Positions 1 through 7,744 of a stretch of DNA of 64,000 nucleotides are shown piece after piece. Origin of the DNA: an uncultured Campylobacter sp. (GTDB lineage: Bacteria; Campylobacterota; Campylobacteria; Campylobacterales; Campylobacteraceae). Position numbers and translations under genes: made by a program. Below the pieces are notes generated by a model, which worked only from the letters and a program-made list of their open reading frames with translations, was not told the origin of the DNA and ran no database searches. The first letter of the stretch is position 1; the number at the start of each line of letters is the position of its first letter. The stretch spans positions 62,001-126,000 of the forward strand of contig NZ_CAMYFP010000003.1 of the NCBI RefSeq assembly GCF_947255105.1, given 5' to 3'.

Positions 1-2
1 CC

Positions 3-305
3 TACGTAGCACTTACAAGAGCCAAGAGTTCTCTAACACTAAGCACTACCAATTCACGTTACTACAATGGCAAGAGAAAAGAGCTAGAAAAGAGCCGCTT
101 TCTATCTGAAGCTGGACTTTGCGAAGGAGCGATGATTTTTGAAAAAACGCAAGAGATAAAAAAAGGCGATATTGTAAATCACAAACTATTTGGAATGGGA
201 CGTGTAACTGCAACAACCAAGGTAAAAACAAGTCTTATGCTTGATATAAACTTTGGCGGTATCAACAGAAAAATAATGTCTGACTTTGTAGAAAAAAAGG
301 TCTAA
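3..305 (+). CDS. uvrD: UvrD/PcrA-type DNA helicase, C-terminal end (5' part outside window)
   Basis: This is the last 100 codons of a gene that begins before the window. The visible peptide opens with YVALTRAK, which matches helicase motif VI of superfamily 1 UvrD/Rep helicases. It ends with a KKGDIVNHKLFGMGRV stretch typical of the C-terminal Tudor-like tail of PcrA/UvrD. The family unwinds DNA 3' to 5' in nucleotide excision and mismatch repair. In C. jejuni a uvrD-type gene also sits directly before truB, which supports the call. The stop TAA at 303-305 is one base from the truB start, so the two genes are probably co-transcribed. Only the end is visible, so UvrD, PcrA and Rep cannot be told apart. 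Confidence 0.85.
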   Translation, partial: YVALTRAKSSLTLSTTNSRYYNGKRKELEKSRFLSEAGLCEGAMIFEKTQEIKKGDIVNHKLFGMGRVTATTKVKTSLMLDINFGGINRKIMSDFVEKKV

Positions 306-306
306 C

Positions 307-1125
307 TTGCAAAGACTTTTTGTAGCAAATAAGCCGCGGGGAGTTAGCTCAAACTTCTATCTAGGGCGTCTTAAGAAAAAATACGGTGTTAAAAAAGCTG
401 GCTTTTCTGGCACATTAGATCCATTTGCAACTGGTGCTTTGATAGTGGCTTTTGGTAGCTATACAAAGCTCTTTAGATTTCTAAATAAAGAGCCAAAAAG
501 ATATAGAGCGACCATTTGGATTGGGGCAAGTAGTCCTACTTTGGATATAGAAAAAGTAGAAAAGATAGAACTCTCGCCCATTTTAAAGCTAGATTTTATA
601 AACTCTTGCCTTGAGAAGCTAAAAGGCGATATCTGCTACACTCCGCCTAAATTTAGCGCCAAAAAAGTTGCCGGGAAAAGAGCCTACACGTTAGCTAGAG
701 CAAAAGAAGAGTTTGAGTTAAAAAGCATTGAGATGAGCATTTATGATGTGAAACTCATCTCATATATGCATCCTTTTTTAACTATCGAGCTCTCAGTTAG
801 CCAAGGTGCTTATGTGAGATCTTATGCGCAACTTTTTGGGCAGATGATTGGTCAAAATGCAATTTTAAGTGCACTTTGCAGACTTAGCGAAGGAGAGTTT
901 AAATTTCAAAACGAAAAGGCACTAAACCCGCTAAACTATCTAAATTTGAGAGAAAACTTCTACAATCTTGATAAAAACGATATCCTTCTTGGAAAAAAAT
1001 TAGAAGTAAAAAACTTCCAAATCAAAGATGATGGAGAGTATCTAGTAAAAAATGGCGATCTTATAACTATTTTTGAGTTTAGGGATGGCGCAGTTAATTA
1101 TCTTTTAAATAGGTTTGAAATTTGA
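307..1125 (+). CDS. truB: tRNA pseudouridine(55) synthase TruB
   Basis: TruB converts U55 in the T-loop of tRNAs to pseudouridine in the cytoplasm. The N-terminal half carries the family signature GTLDPFATG at about residues 35-43, with catalytic Asp38, after the usual NKPRGVSS start. The length of 272 residues is normal for a short epsilonproteobacterial TruB. The start is TTG at 307, one base after the uvrD stop. No ATG is available near the conserved N-terminus. The gene overlaps ispE by four bases (TTGA), so translation is probably coupled. In C. jejuni csrA lies between truB and ispE, but the overlap leaves no room for it here. Confidence 0.95.
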   Translation: MQRLFVANKPRGVSSNFYLGRLKKKYGVKKAGFSGTLDPFATGALIVAFGSYTKLFRFLNKEPKRYRATIWIGASSPTLDIEKVEKIELSPILKLDFINSCLEKLKGDICYTPPKFSAKKVAGKRAYTLARAKEEFELKSIEMSIYDVKLISYMHPFLTIELSVSQGAYVRSYAQLFGQMIGQNAILSALCRLSEGEFKFQNEKALNPLNYLNLRENFYNLDKNDILLGKKLEVKNFQIKDDGEYLVKNGDLITIFEFRDGAVNYLLNRFEI

Positions 1126-1883
1126 AAAGTTTTGCAAAGATAAATATTTTTTTAAAGGTCATCGGCAAGCTTGGCAACTATCACGAAATTGCCTCAAGAT
1201 TTATACTCTTTGAAGAGCTTTTTGACACCATCACATTTAAAGAAAAGCAGTCAAAAAACTTCACTATTGCCACCAACAAGGCAATTCCTGGCGAAAATCT
1301 CATAAAAAAAGCTTATGATATTTTGGCCAAAGAGTTTAGCTGTGTTGAGCCATTTTTTAAAAGTCACACTGTTGAGCTTAACAAACAGATCCCAATAGGC
1401 GGTGGACTTGGCGGAGGGAGTAGCAACTGCGCAACATTCCTTAAGCTTTGTAATAAAACTTTAGGTTTAAAAATGTCTAAAAAAGAGCTTATAGAGCTTT
1501 CACTTCCACTTGGTTGCGATATTGCCTTTTTTATCAGCGAACAAAGAGCGGCAAATGTCTATGGGAAAGGCGAGATAATAGAGCCATTCGTTGATGATAT
1601 TCCAAATTTAAAGCTCTTTTGTTTGCCAATTTGTAGCAACACAGCAGCAGTTTATGGCGAGTTTAGAAACTCTTTTTTTAAAGATATTGACCCAAATTTA
1701 GCCAAAAAGTTTTCAACTCTTACTACAAAAGAGCTGCTTAAAAATTATAAAAATAGACAATTAAATGATCTTTTAGCACCATTTGTTAAAATTTATAGTA
1801 TAAATTTACATGACAATGAGTTTTTAAGTGGTAGCGGAAGCTCTTATTATAAGGTGATAGATGAAGACAATAGCAAGAAATAA
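1122..1883 (+). CDS. ispE: 4-diphosphocytidyl-2-C-methyl-D-erythritol kinase IspE
   Basis: IspE phosphorylates CDP-methylerythritol with ATP in the non-mevalonate (MEP) isoprenoid pathway. The protein shows the GHMP-kinase ATP-binding loop PIGGGLGGGSSN at residues 91-102 and an N-terminal SFAKINIFLKV strand typical of IspE. The C-terminal GSGSS glycine motif is also present. Length is 253 residues, as expected. The start is TTG at 1122, overlapping the truB stop. The 3' end overlaps smpB by 23 bases. Another MEP-pathway gene, ispH, lies at 36177-37001 in a separate operon. Confidence 0.95.
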   Translation: MKSFAKINIFLKVIGKLGNYHEIASRFILFEELFDTITFKEKQSKNFTIATNKAIPGENLIKKAYDILAKEFSCVEPFFKSHTVELNKQIPIGGGLGGGSSNCATFLKLCNKTLGLKMSKKELIELSLPLGCDIAFFISEQRAANVYGKGEIIEPFVDDIPNLKLFCLPICSNTAAVYGEFRNSFFKDIDPNLAKKFSTLTTKELLKNYKNRQLNDLLAPFVKIYSINLHDNEFLSGSGSSYYKVIDEDNSKK

Positions 1884-2325
1884 AAAGGCATTTTACGACT
1901 ACGAAATAATTGAGAGTTTTGAAGCTGGTATTGTGCTAAAAGGTAGCGAAGTAAAGGCTATAAGGGCTTCAAAGGTAAATTTGAAAGATAGCTTTATAAG
2001 AGTTATAAGAGGCGAAGTTTTTTTGCTAAATGCTCATATTAGTTTTTTGCAAAATACTCACACCTTTTATAGACCCGATGAAAGGGGTGCTAGAAAGCTT
2101 TTGATGCACAAAAAACAGATAGATAGACTTAGCCAAAGAGTGGCAAAAGATGGACTTACCATCGTGCCACTCTCAATCTACCTAAATGACAAAAACATCA
2201 TAAAAGCAAATATCGCCCTTGCAAGAGGAAAAAAACTCTATGATAAAAGGGAAGATATCAAAAGAAAAGATCTCCAAAGAGAGGCAAAAACAGCACTTAG
2301 TAACAATCTAAAAGGGAAAATATGA
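1861..2325 (+). CDS. smpB: SsrA-binding protein SmpB
   Basis: SmpB binds tmRNA and brings it to stalled ribosomes for trans-translation. The sequence has the typical N-terminus (NKKAFYDYEIIESFEAGIVL), the conserved GSEVKAIR segment, and the basic C-terminal tail YDKREDIKRKD that enters the decoding centre. Length is 154 residues, normal for the family. The ATG at 1861 lies inside ispE and the stop overlaps the next gene by four bases, so this is a tightly packed operon. No tmRNA gene is visible in the window. Confidence 0.96.
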   Translation: MKTIARNKKAFYDYEIIESFEAGIVLKGSEVKAIRASKVNLKDSFIRVIRGEVFLLNAHISFLQNTHTFYRPDERGARKLLMHKKQIDRLSQRVAKDGLTIVPLSIYLNDKNIIKANIALARGKKLYDKREDIKRKDLQREAKTALSNNLKGKI

Positions 2326-2939
2326 AAAGAAATTTAACTATTTTATTGACTTTTTTGTTTACAGCAATGGTTTTGGTAGGTTGTAAAAACGATGAAATAA
2401 GCGAAAATAGCAACGAATTTAAGCCATTTGCAGTTGGTGAAAAAATCAAGCTAAAAAGTGTAATTGGCAACGAGATAACAGTAGTAAGAACAGAAAATGG
2501 CTTTAAAATGGATGGCAGCAAAAAGATAATTATGTTTGATTTTTTTGCAACATATTGCCAACCGTGCAGAGATGAAGCGGCACATCTTATGAGCTTTCAG
2601 CTAAAAAACTCAGATGACTTTATGATAATAGGGCTTATAACATTCGAAGATATAACAGACAAAGAGGTGGTTGATAATTTCAGTAAAAACTACAATGCTT
2701 ACTACTTTATCGCCAACTCCAAAACCAATCCAAATGATAGAATTATTGAGCAAGTTTTAAGAGATATCAGCTATCAAAGTGCGCTAACTATACCATTTAA
2801 AGTAATTTATAAAAATGGCATTGTTCAACAAGTTAGCAACAATGAGATGCCATCAAGCAACAAAAGAGAGTTTTATGTCGGAAAACTTCCAGTTTCGCTA
2901 CTTCAAAGTGACCTTGATAGGATAAAAAGTGCAAAATAA
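2322..2939 (+). CDS. TlpA/ResA-like thioredoxin-fold lipoprotein
   Basis: This is a predicted periplasmic membrane-anchored thioredoxin-family protein. The N-terminus has a signal peptide and the lipobox LVGC at residues 18-21. The thioredoxin domain follows, with an FDFFATYCQPC active site (CQPC pair, about residues 77-80) and a cis-proline at LTIPF near residue 160. TlpA/ResA relatives reduce apocytochrome cysteines or other periplasmic disulfides. The CXXC dipeptide here is QP, unlike the CEPC of ResA. C. jejuni has a thioredoxin-like gene at the same place between smpB and clpS. The gene overlaps its neighbours on both sides. Its electron partner and target are unknown. A role in cytochrome c maturation is possible because a large c-type cytochrome locus follows. 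Confidence 0.85.
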   Translation: MKRNLTILLTFLFTAMVLVGCKNDEISENSNEFKPFAVGEKIKLKSVIGNEITVVRTENGFKMDGSKKIIMFDFFATYCQPCRDEAAHLMSFQLKNSDDFMIIGLITFEDITDKEVVDNFSKNYNAYYFIANSKTNPNDRIIEQVLRDISYQSALTIPFKVIYKNGIVQQVSNNEMPSSNKREFYVGKLPVSLLQSDLDRIKSAK

Positions 2940-3192
2940 AAAAGAACAATACTACATCACGCTCTATAACGATGATGTTACACCTATGGAATTTGTAGTT
3001 GAGCTACTGATAGAGCTTTTTGGAAAGAGCCTAGAAGATGCCATCTGCCTTATGCTTACCATTCACAATATTGGAAGTTGCAACTGTGGTATTTTTAGCA
3101 AAAAAGTTGCCCTTTTGAAACAAGAAGAGATAGAAAAAAGAGCAAAGATAGCACACTTTCCATTAAGGTGCTCTATAGAAAAATCAATTTAA
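2929..3192 (+). CDS. clpS: ATP-dependent Clp protease adaptor ClpS
   Basis: ClpS delivers N-degron proteins to the ClpAP protease. The 87-residue protein has the core signature LYNDDVTPMEFVVELL and, further on, the histidine-containing CLMLTIHNIGSCNCGIF segment, which line up with known ClpS proteins. It starts with GTG at 2929 inside the previous gene, so it is translated as part of the truB-clpS operon. In C. jejuni clpA follows directly. Here the next 355 bases hold only repeats and the next gene is an opposing cytochrome. The unfoldase partner is either elsewhere in the genome or missing. Confidence 0.9.
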   Translation: MQNKKEQYYITLYNDDVTPMEFVVELLIELFGKSLEDAICLMLTIHNIGSCNCGIFSKKVALLKQEEIEKRAKIAHFPLRCSIEKSI

Positions 3193-3520
3193 TTTATAGC
3201 TAAATTTAGATATTTGGTAACTAAATTTAGACAGCTTTTTCAAATCTAAACAAGTTTTTTATAACAACAAATATTTTGATAAAGTTGTCAAATTTAGATA
3301 GAGATTTAACTCTTAAATATAGTTTTATACTATTTTGAATTGAAATTTAAGCATTTGTTTTTATAGTTTTGATTCAAATTTAAGCTTCTAATTTAAAAGT
3401 TTTTGCTACTTAAACTGAAATTTAAACTTTTGATTTATATGTTTTTATAGTTTTAAGATGAAATTTAAGCTTTTAATTTATCTTTTTTATAATTTGTAGT
3501 TTTAAATTTGTGGGTAAATT
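3193..3520 (+). repeat. AT-rich spacer with degenerate tandem repeats
   Basis: This is a gene-free stretch between convergent operons. The core word AAATTTAA with flanking bases (GAAATTTAAGC or one base different) recurs at about 3342, 3375, 3417 and 3460, spaced 33-43 bases. A 14-base word GTTTTTATAGTTTT occurs identically at 3357-3370 and 3441-3454, 84 bases apart. This looks like an old tandem array that has drifted. No open frame, tRNA or remnant of clpA could be recognised. The function is unknown. Confidence 0.6.
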
Positions 3521-3522
3521 TA

Positions 3523-3542
3523 TATCCCCCTTTCGGGGGATA
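3523..3542 (-). terminator. Intrinsic terminator after the cytochrome fusion gene
   Basis: The hairpin is TATCCCCC-TTTC-GGGGGATA with an eight-base perfect stem and a four-base loop. It lies six bases after the stop of the minus-strand gene at 3548-5650. An AT-rich stretch follows but no clean T-run. It may act in both directions, also ending the truB-clpS operon. Confidence 0.7.
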
Positions 3543-3547
3543 ATTTA

Positions 3548-5650
3548 TTAGAAGAACAACACCTCAGCAAAGGCATAGATAATCATAAACAAGAATATCA
3601 TACCAGTGATAAGCATTGCAAAGCCAGCCAATTTAGCTAGCCAACTCCAAGACTTGAAGTTGCTATCTTTTACCTCAAGACTCTCTATCTTTCCACTCTC
3701 AACAAGTCTATCATACCAAGGTTTTCTCTCGTGTTTAATCTCTTCTTTTGTAAATGTTCCTGAGAATATAACCATATCCATAGGGAAACGATCTGCTCTA
3801 AAGTGAGTATTAAAGAAGTGTATCGCAAAGATAAATCCTGTCGCAAGTAACGCCTCGTCTGAGTGCAATAGTGTTGCAAGGTTTAGCGACCAGCCTGGTA
3901 GATATTGTGTAAACCAAGTTGGGAACCAAAGCATAAGACCTGAAAGTCCGATGATAAACATACCCCAAAATACTGCTAGATAGTCAAATTTCTCCCAATA
4001 GGTCCATCTATCAAACTGAGGTCTCTCACCTTTGCCAAAGAACCATAAGAAGTGATTTTTCATATCTTTAAAGTCTTGCCATCTAGGGAAGAGCGAATCT
4101 GGTCCAAAGAACTTACTCCAAAATCTACTTAGCTCCATCTTGCCTGTTTGTGGATTGCGAATTGCATCACGTTTGCACCACGCATTGATAAGCACCTCTA
4201 GAATATGGCTTAAAAATACAACTATCATAACAATAGCTGAAATATGGTGGATTTTTGTAGCCATTATAGGTCCGCCCATCATATCAATCATACTTTGAGC
4301 CCATGAAGCTGTGCTAAATTTTTGCGGTAGTCCTGAGAAGCTAAGTCCCAAGAAACTTGCAGCCATAAAGAAGTGTTGCCACATATGGAATGCGCTAAAT
4401 CTTCTAATAGCAACTGGGTCGCTTGCAGCCTTCTCTTTTGCCTCTTTCCACTCTTTTGGATGTTTTAATCTAGTAGAGATAAGTTTAACAGACCATAAGA
4501 AAGTATGGAAGCCAAAGAAGCCAAACACAGCGATAATTAATCCTGTCATAAAGACATAGGTCCAAAACAAAACAGGAAATTTATCTTTGTTTGTATGATC
4601 TGCGTGAGCTATAAATTCAGCAAAGTTCTCATTGACATTATCATGACATTTTGCACAAGTATCAATACGATTATTATTACCTAAAAAGAGAGTAGATCTC
4701 TTATCGTCTATCTTAAATACATTGTGTGCACCGTGGCAGTCAGAACATGCAGCAGCTGTTGTTATGGCATTTGGATCGTCAAGTCTTACCACTTTACCAT
4801 GGAAAGTTTCGTGATAGTGAGCTTGTTCCTCTTTATGGCATGAACCACATCTCTCATCACTTTGTTTTCTAACGTTGATGAAAGCAGTGCTAGCGCCAGT
4901 ATGTATAGCGTGACAATCAGAACATGATGGCGAGCGGTCATTTAAAGTTGTTTTAAAGTCATGCACACTACCCTTAAACTCTTTTGCAATATCGCTGTGA
5001 CATGAGGCACAGTTGTTATTGACATTGTCTTTGCTAATAGCCATTTGTGCGCGAATTTGATTTCTATCAAGTCCAGTATCCACACCGTGGCAATCTCTAC
5101 AAGCAGGAATTTTACCAAAAATCATATGACTATGGACTTTATCTGCATAATCATCAACATCACTTGACTCAAGCCAAGAAGCTTTTGAGGTTGCGTTTTT
5201 TGAATTTTTGATTAGGATATCTTTGCTAGGTTTTACAACCGGATTTCCTTTTATAATCCAATTTTCAATCCCCTCAAGCATAACATAGGAGTTTTTATAG
5301 CCAAGTTTCATAGCTTCTAGCGCTGCTTCACTACTTGTAAAACAGGTTCGATTTTGGCAATAAAAAATTAGCGTCGCATCCTTATTTTTTGGTAGTAAAT
5401 TTTGCCAACCCTCTAAATTTATATGAACAGCACCGTGAATATATCCGAGCTCTTCTCTTATTTTTTCCTCATTGGCATCAAATATATATACATTATCTTG
5501 CGTCATCAACTTTTTTGCATCAGATATGCTAATAGGCACAACACCTTCAATAATCGCTATATCTCCATCTCCAGAAGCGCTTAATTGTGGCGTTAGAGTG
5601 ACAAAAAAGATGCAAAAAATAGTCAATAGCCAATTTCTAATAATTTTCAT
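3548..5650 (-). CDS. Rhodanese / hexaheme cytochrome c / diheme cytochrome b fusion, predicted quinol dehydrogenase
   Basis: This 700-residue protein joins three modules. Residues 1-25 are a signal sequence. Residues 36-140 are a rhodanese domain with active loop YCQNRTC (C98, C103). Residues 184-336 contain six CXXCH heme sites (C184, C214, C243, C268, C302, C332). From about residue 357 the protein is membrane-embedded, with about six helices and histidines typical of HydC/FdnI-type diheme cytochromes b (H422, H426, H468, H469, H482, H596, H611, H616). The c-plus-b layout resembles CbcL of Geobacter, which oxidises menaquinol. The extra rhodanese domain is unusual; such domains bind sulfane sulfur. 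The gene follows mccA on the same strand, 66 bases apart, with an AAGGA ribosome site. I infer that it passes electrons from menaquinol to MccA. No MccC/MccD pair is present in the window. Its substrate, if any, is unknown. Confidence 0.8.
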   Translation of the reverse strand: MKIIRNWLLTIFCIFFVTLTPQLSASGDGDIAIIEGVVPISISDAKKLMTQDNVYIFDANEEKIREELGYIHGAVHINLEGWQNLLPKNKDATLIFYCQNRTCFTSSEAALEAMKLGYKNSYVMLEGIENWIIKGNPVVKPSKDILIKNSKNATSKASWLESSDVDDYADKVHSHMIFGKIPACRDCHGVDTGLDRNQIRAQMAISKDNVNNNCASCHSDIAKEFKGSVHDFKTTLNDRSPSCSDCHAIHTGASTAFINVRKQSDERCGSCHKEEQAHYHETFHGKVVRLDDPNAITTAAACSDCHGAHNVFKIDDKRSTLFLGNNNRIDTCAKCHDNVNENFAEFIAHADHTNKDKFPVLFWTYVFMTGLIIAVFGFFGFHTFLWSVKLISTRLKHPKEWKEAKEKAASDPVAIRRFSAFHMWQHFFMAASFLGLSFSGLPQKFSTASWAQSMIDMMGGPIMATKIHHISAIVMIVVFLSHILEVLINAWCKRDAIRNPQTGKMELSRFWSKFFGPDSLFPRWQDFKDMKNHFLWFFGKGERPQFDRWTYWEKFDYLAVFWGMFIIGLSGLMLWFPTWFTQYLPGWSLNLATLLHSDEALLATGFIFAIHFFNTHFRADRFPMDMVIFSGTFTKEEIKHERKPWYDRLVESGKIESLEVKDSNFKSWSWLAKLAGFAMLITGMIFLFMIIYAFAEVLFF

Positions 5651-5676
5651 CTCATATCCTTTTATTTAGACCTTAA

Positions 5677-5700
5677 GTGCGAGACATTAAAGTCCCGCAC
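5677..5700 (-). other. Intercistronic hairpin between mccA and the cytochrome fusion gene
   Basis: In the minus-strand transcript GTGCGGGAC and GTCTCGCAC pair over nine positions (one G-U) around a six-base loop. No U-run follows, so it is probably not a full terminator. It could stabilise the 3' end of the mccA message or lower downstream expression, giving more of the soluble enzyme than of the membrane partner. Confidence 0.5.
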
Positions 5701-5716
5701 AAAAAGCTTTTGACTA

Positions 5717-7744
5717 TTACTTCTTTTTATCAACGCCCAAGATCTCTTGTGCAGCTTTTATATAAGTTAGCGCTTCAGTTACAAGCTTTTGAGAGTATTG
5801 TGGTCCGTGAACTCCCCATGAGCCGTCTTTTGCCAACTTATTTTTAATATCTTCAGCCTGTTTTGCATAGAGTATTGCTTTTGCCATATCTGCAGTTGCT
5901 ACTTTTGGATTGGTTGCAACAGCACGGTCGATCTTTCTAAGTCCAAGCTCGATGTTTGCAAAACCATCTTTTACAGGTAGTTGCCACTCCATAACTTTGT
6001 CATAAATCATCTCTTGATTTGTAAATTTCAAATCATTTGGCAATGTCGATTGAACAGGGCTATGGCATCCACTAGCACCAGGTCCTACTAAGTTAACATC
6101 TGAGAAGCTTGTTCTTCCGCAGCTCCACATCAAATCAACATAGAATCTTCCTGCATCATCTCTTGTAAGTCTCCAGCCTTTTGTCTTCATAGGGTCACGT
6201 GGTTGTCCCTCAGGTGGGTTGATACTCTTAGCAGTTCTATCTACTTTAATTCTCCAAATGTGGCTTGCTCTAACGTTATCAAAGCCTGCTTTATCAGGAT
6301 TTTGAACAGCTGCAAAGTTCTCACAACTCATCATATTTGGCATATGGCAACCTGTACAGTTGTCTTTTGCATGAACTCCACCTTGCTTAAAGAAGTCAGC
6401 TTGTGTTTCGTGGCAATCTTGACATGTCTTTTTAAGACCTGTCAAGGTATAGCCGCTCATCCAATCATTTGCTGTAACTTCGTGTGGATCGTGACAGGTG
6501 CTACATCTCATACCTTTGTCATAGTGCTCTGTATTATACATTTGTGCACCCTCTGTTCCGCATGCTGGACAGCTTGACTTAAAGAAGGCGTTAAATGGTT
6601 TTTTAGGGTTTGCATCAGCTTCATCTTCATACCATGAAAATCTTTGGTGACATCTCTCGCAGTTACTTGGCATTCCAGCGCCTCTTGCGCCATATAAGTG
6701 CGCACCAGCACCGTGACACTCTTCACAGCTAATACCTTGAGCAATAGTATGCTCTTGAAGTTTTACAGGATCGCCAATTGCTGCATAGAATTCCTCTTTG
6801 CTCTTAAAGTCAAATTTAAAACTGTGGCAAACTTCGCAGTATGAAGTTGCAGGTTGGAACATGGTTGACTCAGCATATTTTGAACCATATGAGTTAGTTC
6901 CCCAAACTGCTGATCTACTATGACCAAAGTCTTCCATTTTTGTAGGGAATCCTGGACTAAACTCAGCTATTTTTTTAGTCATTTCAGGAGTAAAGTTTTC
7001 AGACCAAACTCTTGAAAACTGGTTACCACCAGCAACCATCTTACCACTTAAATCGCTTAAATTTCCATCTTGAACGTGATATGTACCACGAACTAGCCAT
7101 CTATCCAAAAAGCCATATTTTGTTCTTGGAGTACCGATAATTGCATAGACATCGCCAGCCTGAATTCCTAAAGGAAGTATTGATGAAGGAGCTGTGTCAT
7201 AAACTGGTTTTTTAAGATCGTTACCAACTTCTATCATTTGGTTAGGAAATCTTACAGTTTTTGCGTGTCTTGAGCGCTCCCACTGTTGATATTGAGCTGG
7301 GTGACACTCACCGCATTTTTTTGGTCCTACAAATTTGTTAGGAAAATCAAGCACAGACTCCATTCCTAGACGATAGGTTACAGCAGTCATATTTTGGTTA
7401 AATTTCTTAGAAAGAACTGGACCTCTGTTGAACTCAACAAATTCCTCCATTCTATCACTTATCTTATATTTACCAACAAGTCTGCCAGCCTCTTCGTATT
7501 TAAACATAGGGTGGACTTTAAAAAGCAGTGACATAAAATCATCTGCACCATGGACATAATCCTCTAGCGTTCTTGGCTTAAAGCCGTCAGGCTCAGGAAA
7601 ACCTGCACCGTTTAGCTTATTGTCATAAGCCTGCATTACGCTTAAATCTTTTTTTGCATTATTATCTGCATTTAAACTAGTTAAGCTAAAACAGGCCGCT
7701 ATAGCTAACATACAGGATCGTTTAGCTATATTTAAGGTCTTCAT
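5717..7744 (-). CDS. mccA: Octaheme cytochrome c sulfite reductase, MccA type, with CX17CH heme motif
   Basis: This is a predicted periplasmic enzyme that reduces sulfite to sulfide with six electrons. After a signal peptide (residues 1-26), seven CXXCH sites start at C144, C303, C340, C362, C414, C441 and C463. An eighth site has the spaced form C542-X17-C560-H561. Seven normal sites plus one long-spacer site are the mark of the MccA/SirA family (CX15CH in Wolinella succinogenes) and argue against hydroxylamine oxidoreductase or NrfA. The mature chain also has non-heme cysteines C392, C395 and C474. Wolinella MccA binds Cu(I) through two cysteines beside the active heme, so these are candidates. 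A strong AAAGGAGGT ribosome site precedes the ATG. The gene is first in an operon with the rhodanese-cytochrome fusion and is divergent from a cytochrome c synthetase operon. Confidence 0.85.
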   Translation of the reverse strand: MKTLNIAKRSCMLAIAACFSLTSLNADNNAKKDLSVMQAYDNKLNGAGFPEPDGFKPRTLEDYVHGADDFMSLLFKVHPMFKYEEAGRLVGKYKISDRMEEFVEFNRGPVLSKKFNQNMTAVTYRLGMESVLDFPNKFVGPKKCGECHPAQYQQWERSRHAKTVRFPNQMIEVGNDLKKPVYDTAPSSILPLGIQAGDVYAIIGTPRTKYGFLDRWLVRGTYHVQDGNLSDLSGKMVAGGNQFSRVWSENFTPEMTKKIAEFSPGFPTKMEDFGHSRSAVWGTNSYGSKYAESTMFQPATSYCEVCHSFKFDFKSKEEFYAAIGDPVKLQEHTIAQGISCEECHGAGAHLYGARGAGMPSNCERCHQRFSWYEDEADANPKKPFNAFFKSSCPACGTEGAQMYNTEHYDKGMRCSTCHDPHEVTANDWMSGYTLTGLKKTCQDCHETQADFFKQGGVHAKDNCTGCHMPNMMSCENFAAVQNPDKAGFDNVRASHIWRIKVDRTAKSINPPEGQPRDPMKTKGWRLTRDDAGRFYVDLMWSCGRTSFSDVNLVGPGASGCHSPVQSTLPNDLKFTNQEMIYDKVMEWQLPVKDGFANIELGLRKIDRAVATNPKVATADMAKAILYAKQAEDIKNKLAKDGSWGVHGPQYSQKLVTEALTYIKAAQEILGVDKKK

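Noticed and set aside
46..231. Minus-strand open frame inside the uvrD end
   Set aside because: It is a shadow of the plus-strand helicase frame, which has a clear family motif.
3193..3520. CRISPR array in the clpS spacer
   Set aside because: Repeats are short, degenerate and unevenly spaced, the intervals are AT-rich filler and no cas genes are present.
5717..7744. Octaheme cytochrome read as hydroxylamine oxidoreductase or nitrite reductase NrfA
   Set aside because: The eighth heme site is CX17CH and there is no CXXCK site; this pattern belongs to MccA-type sulfite reductases.
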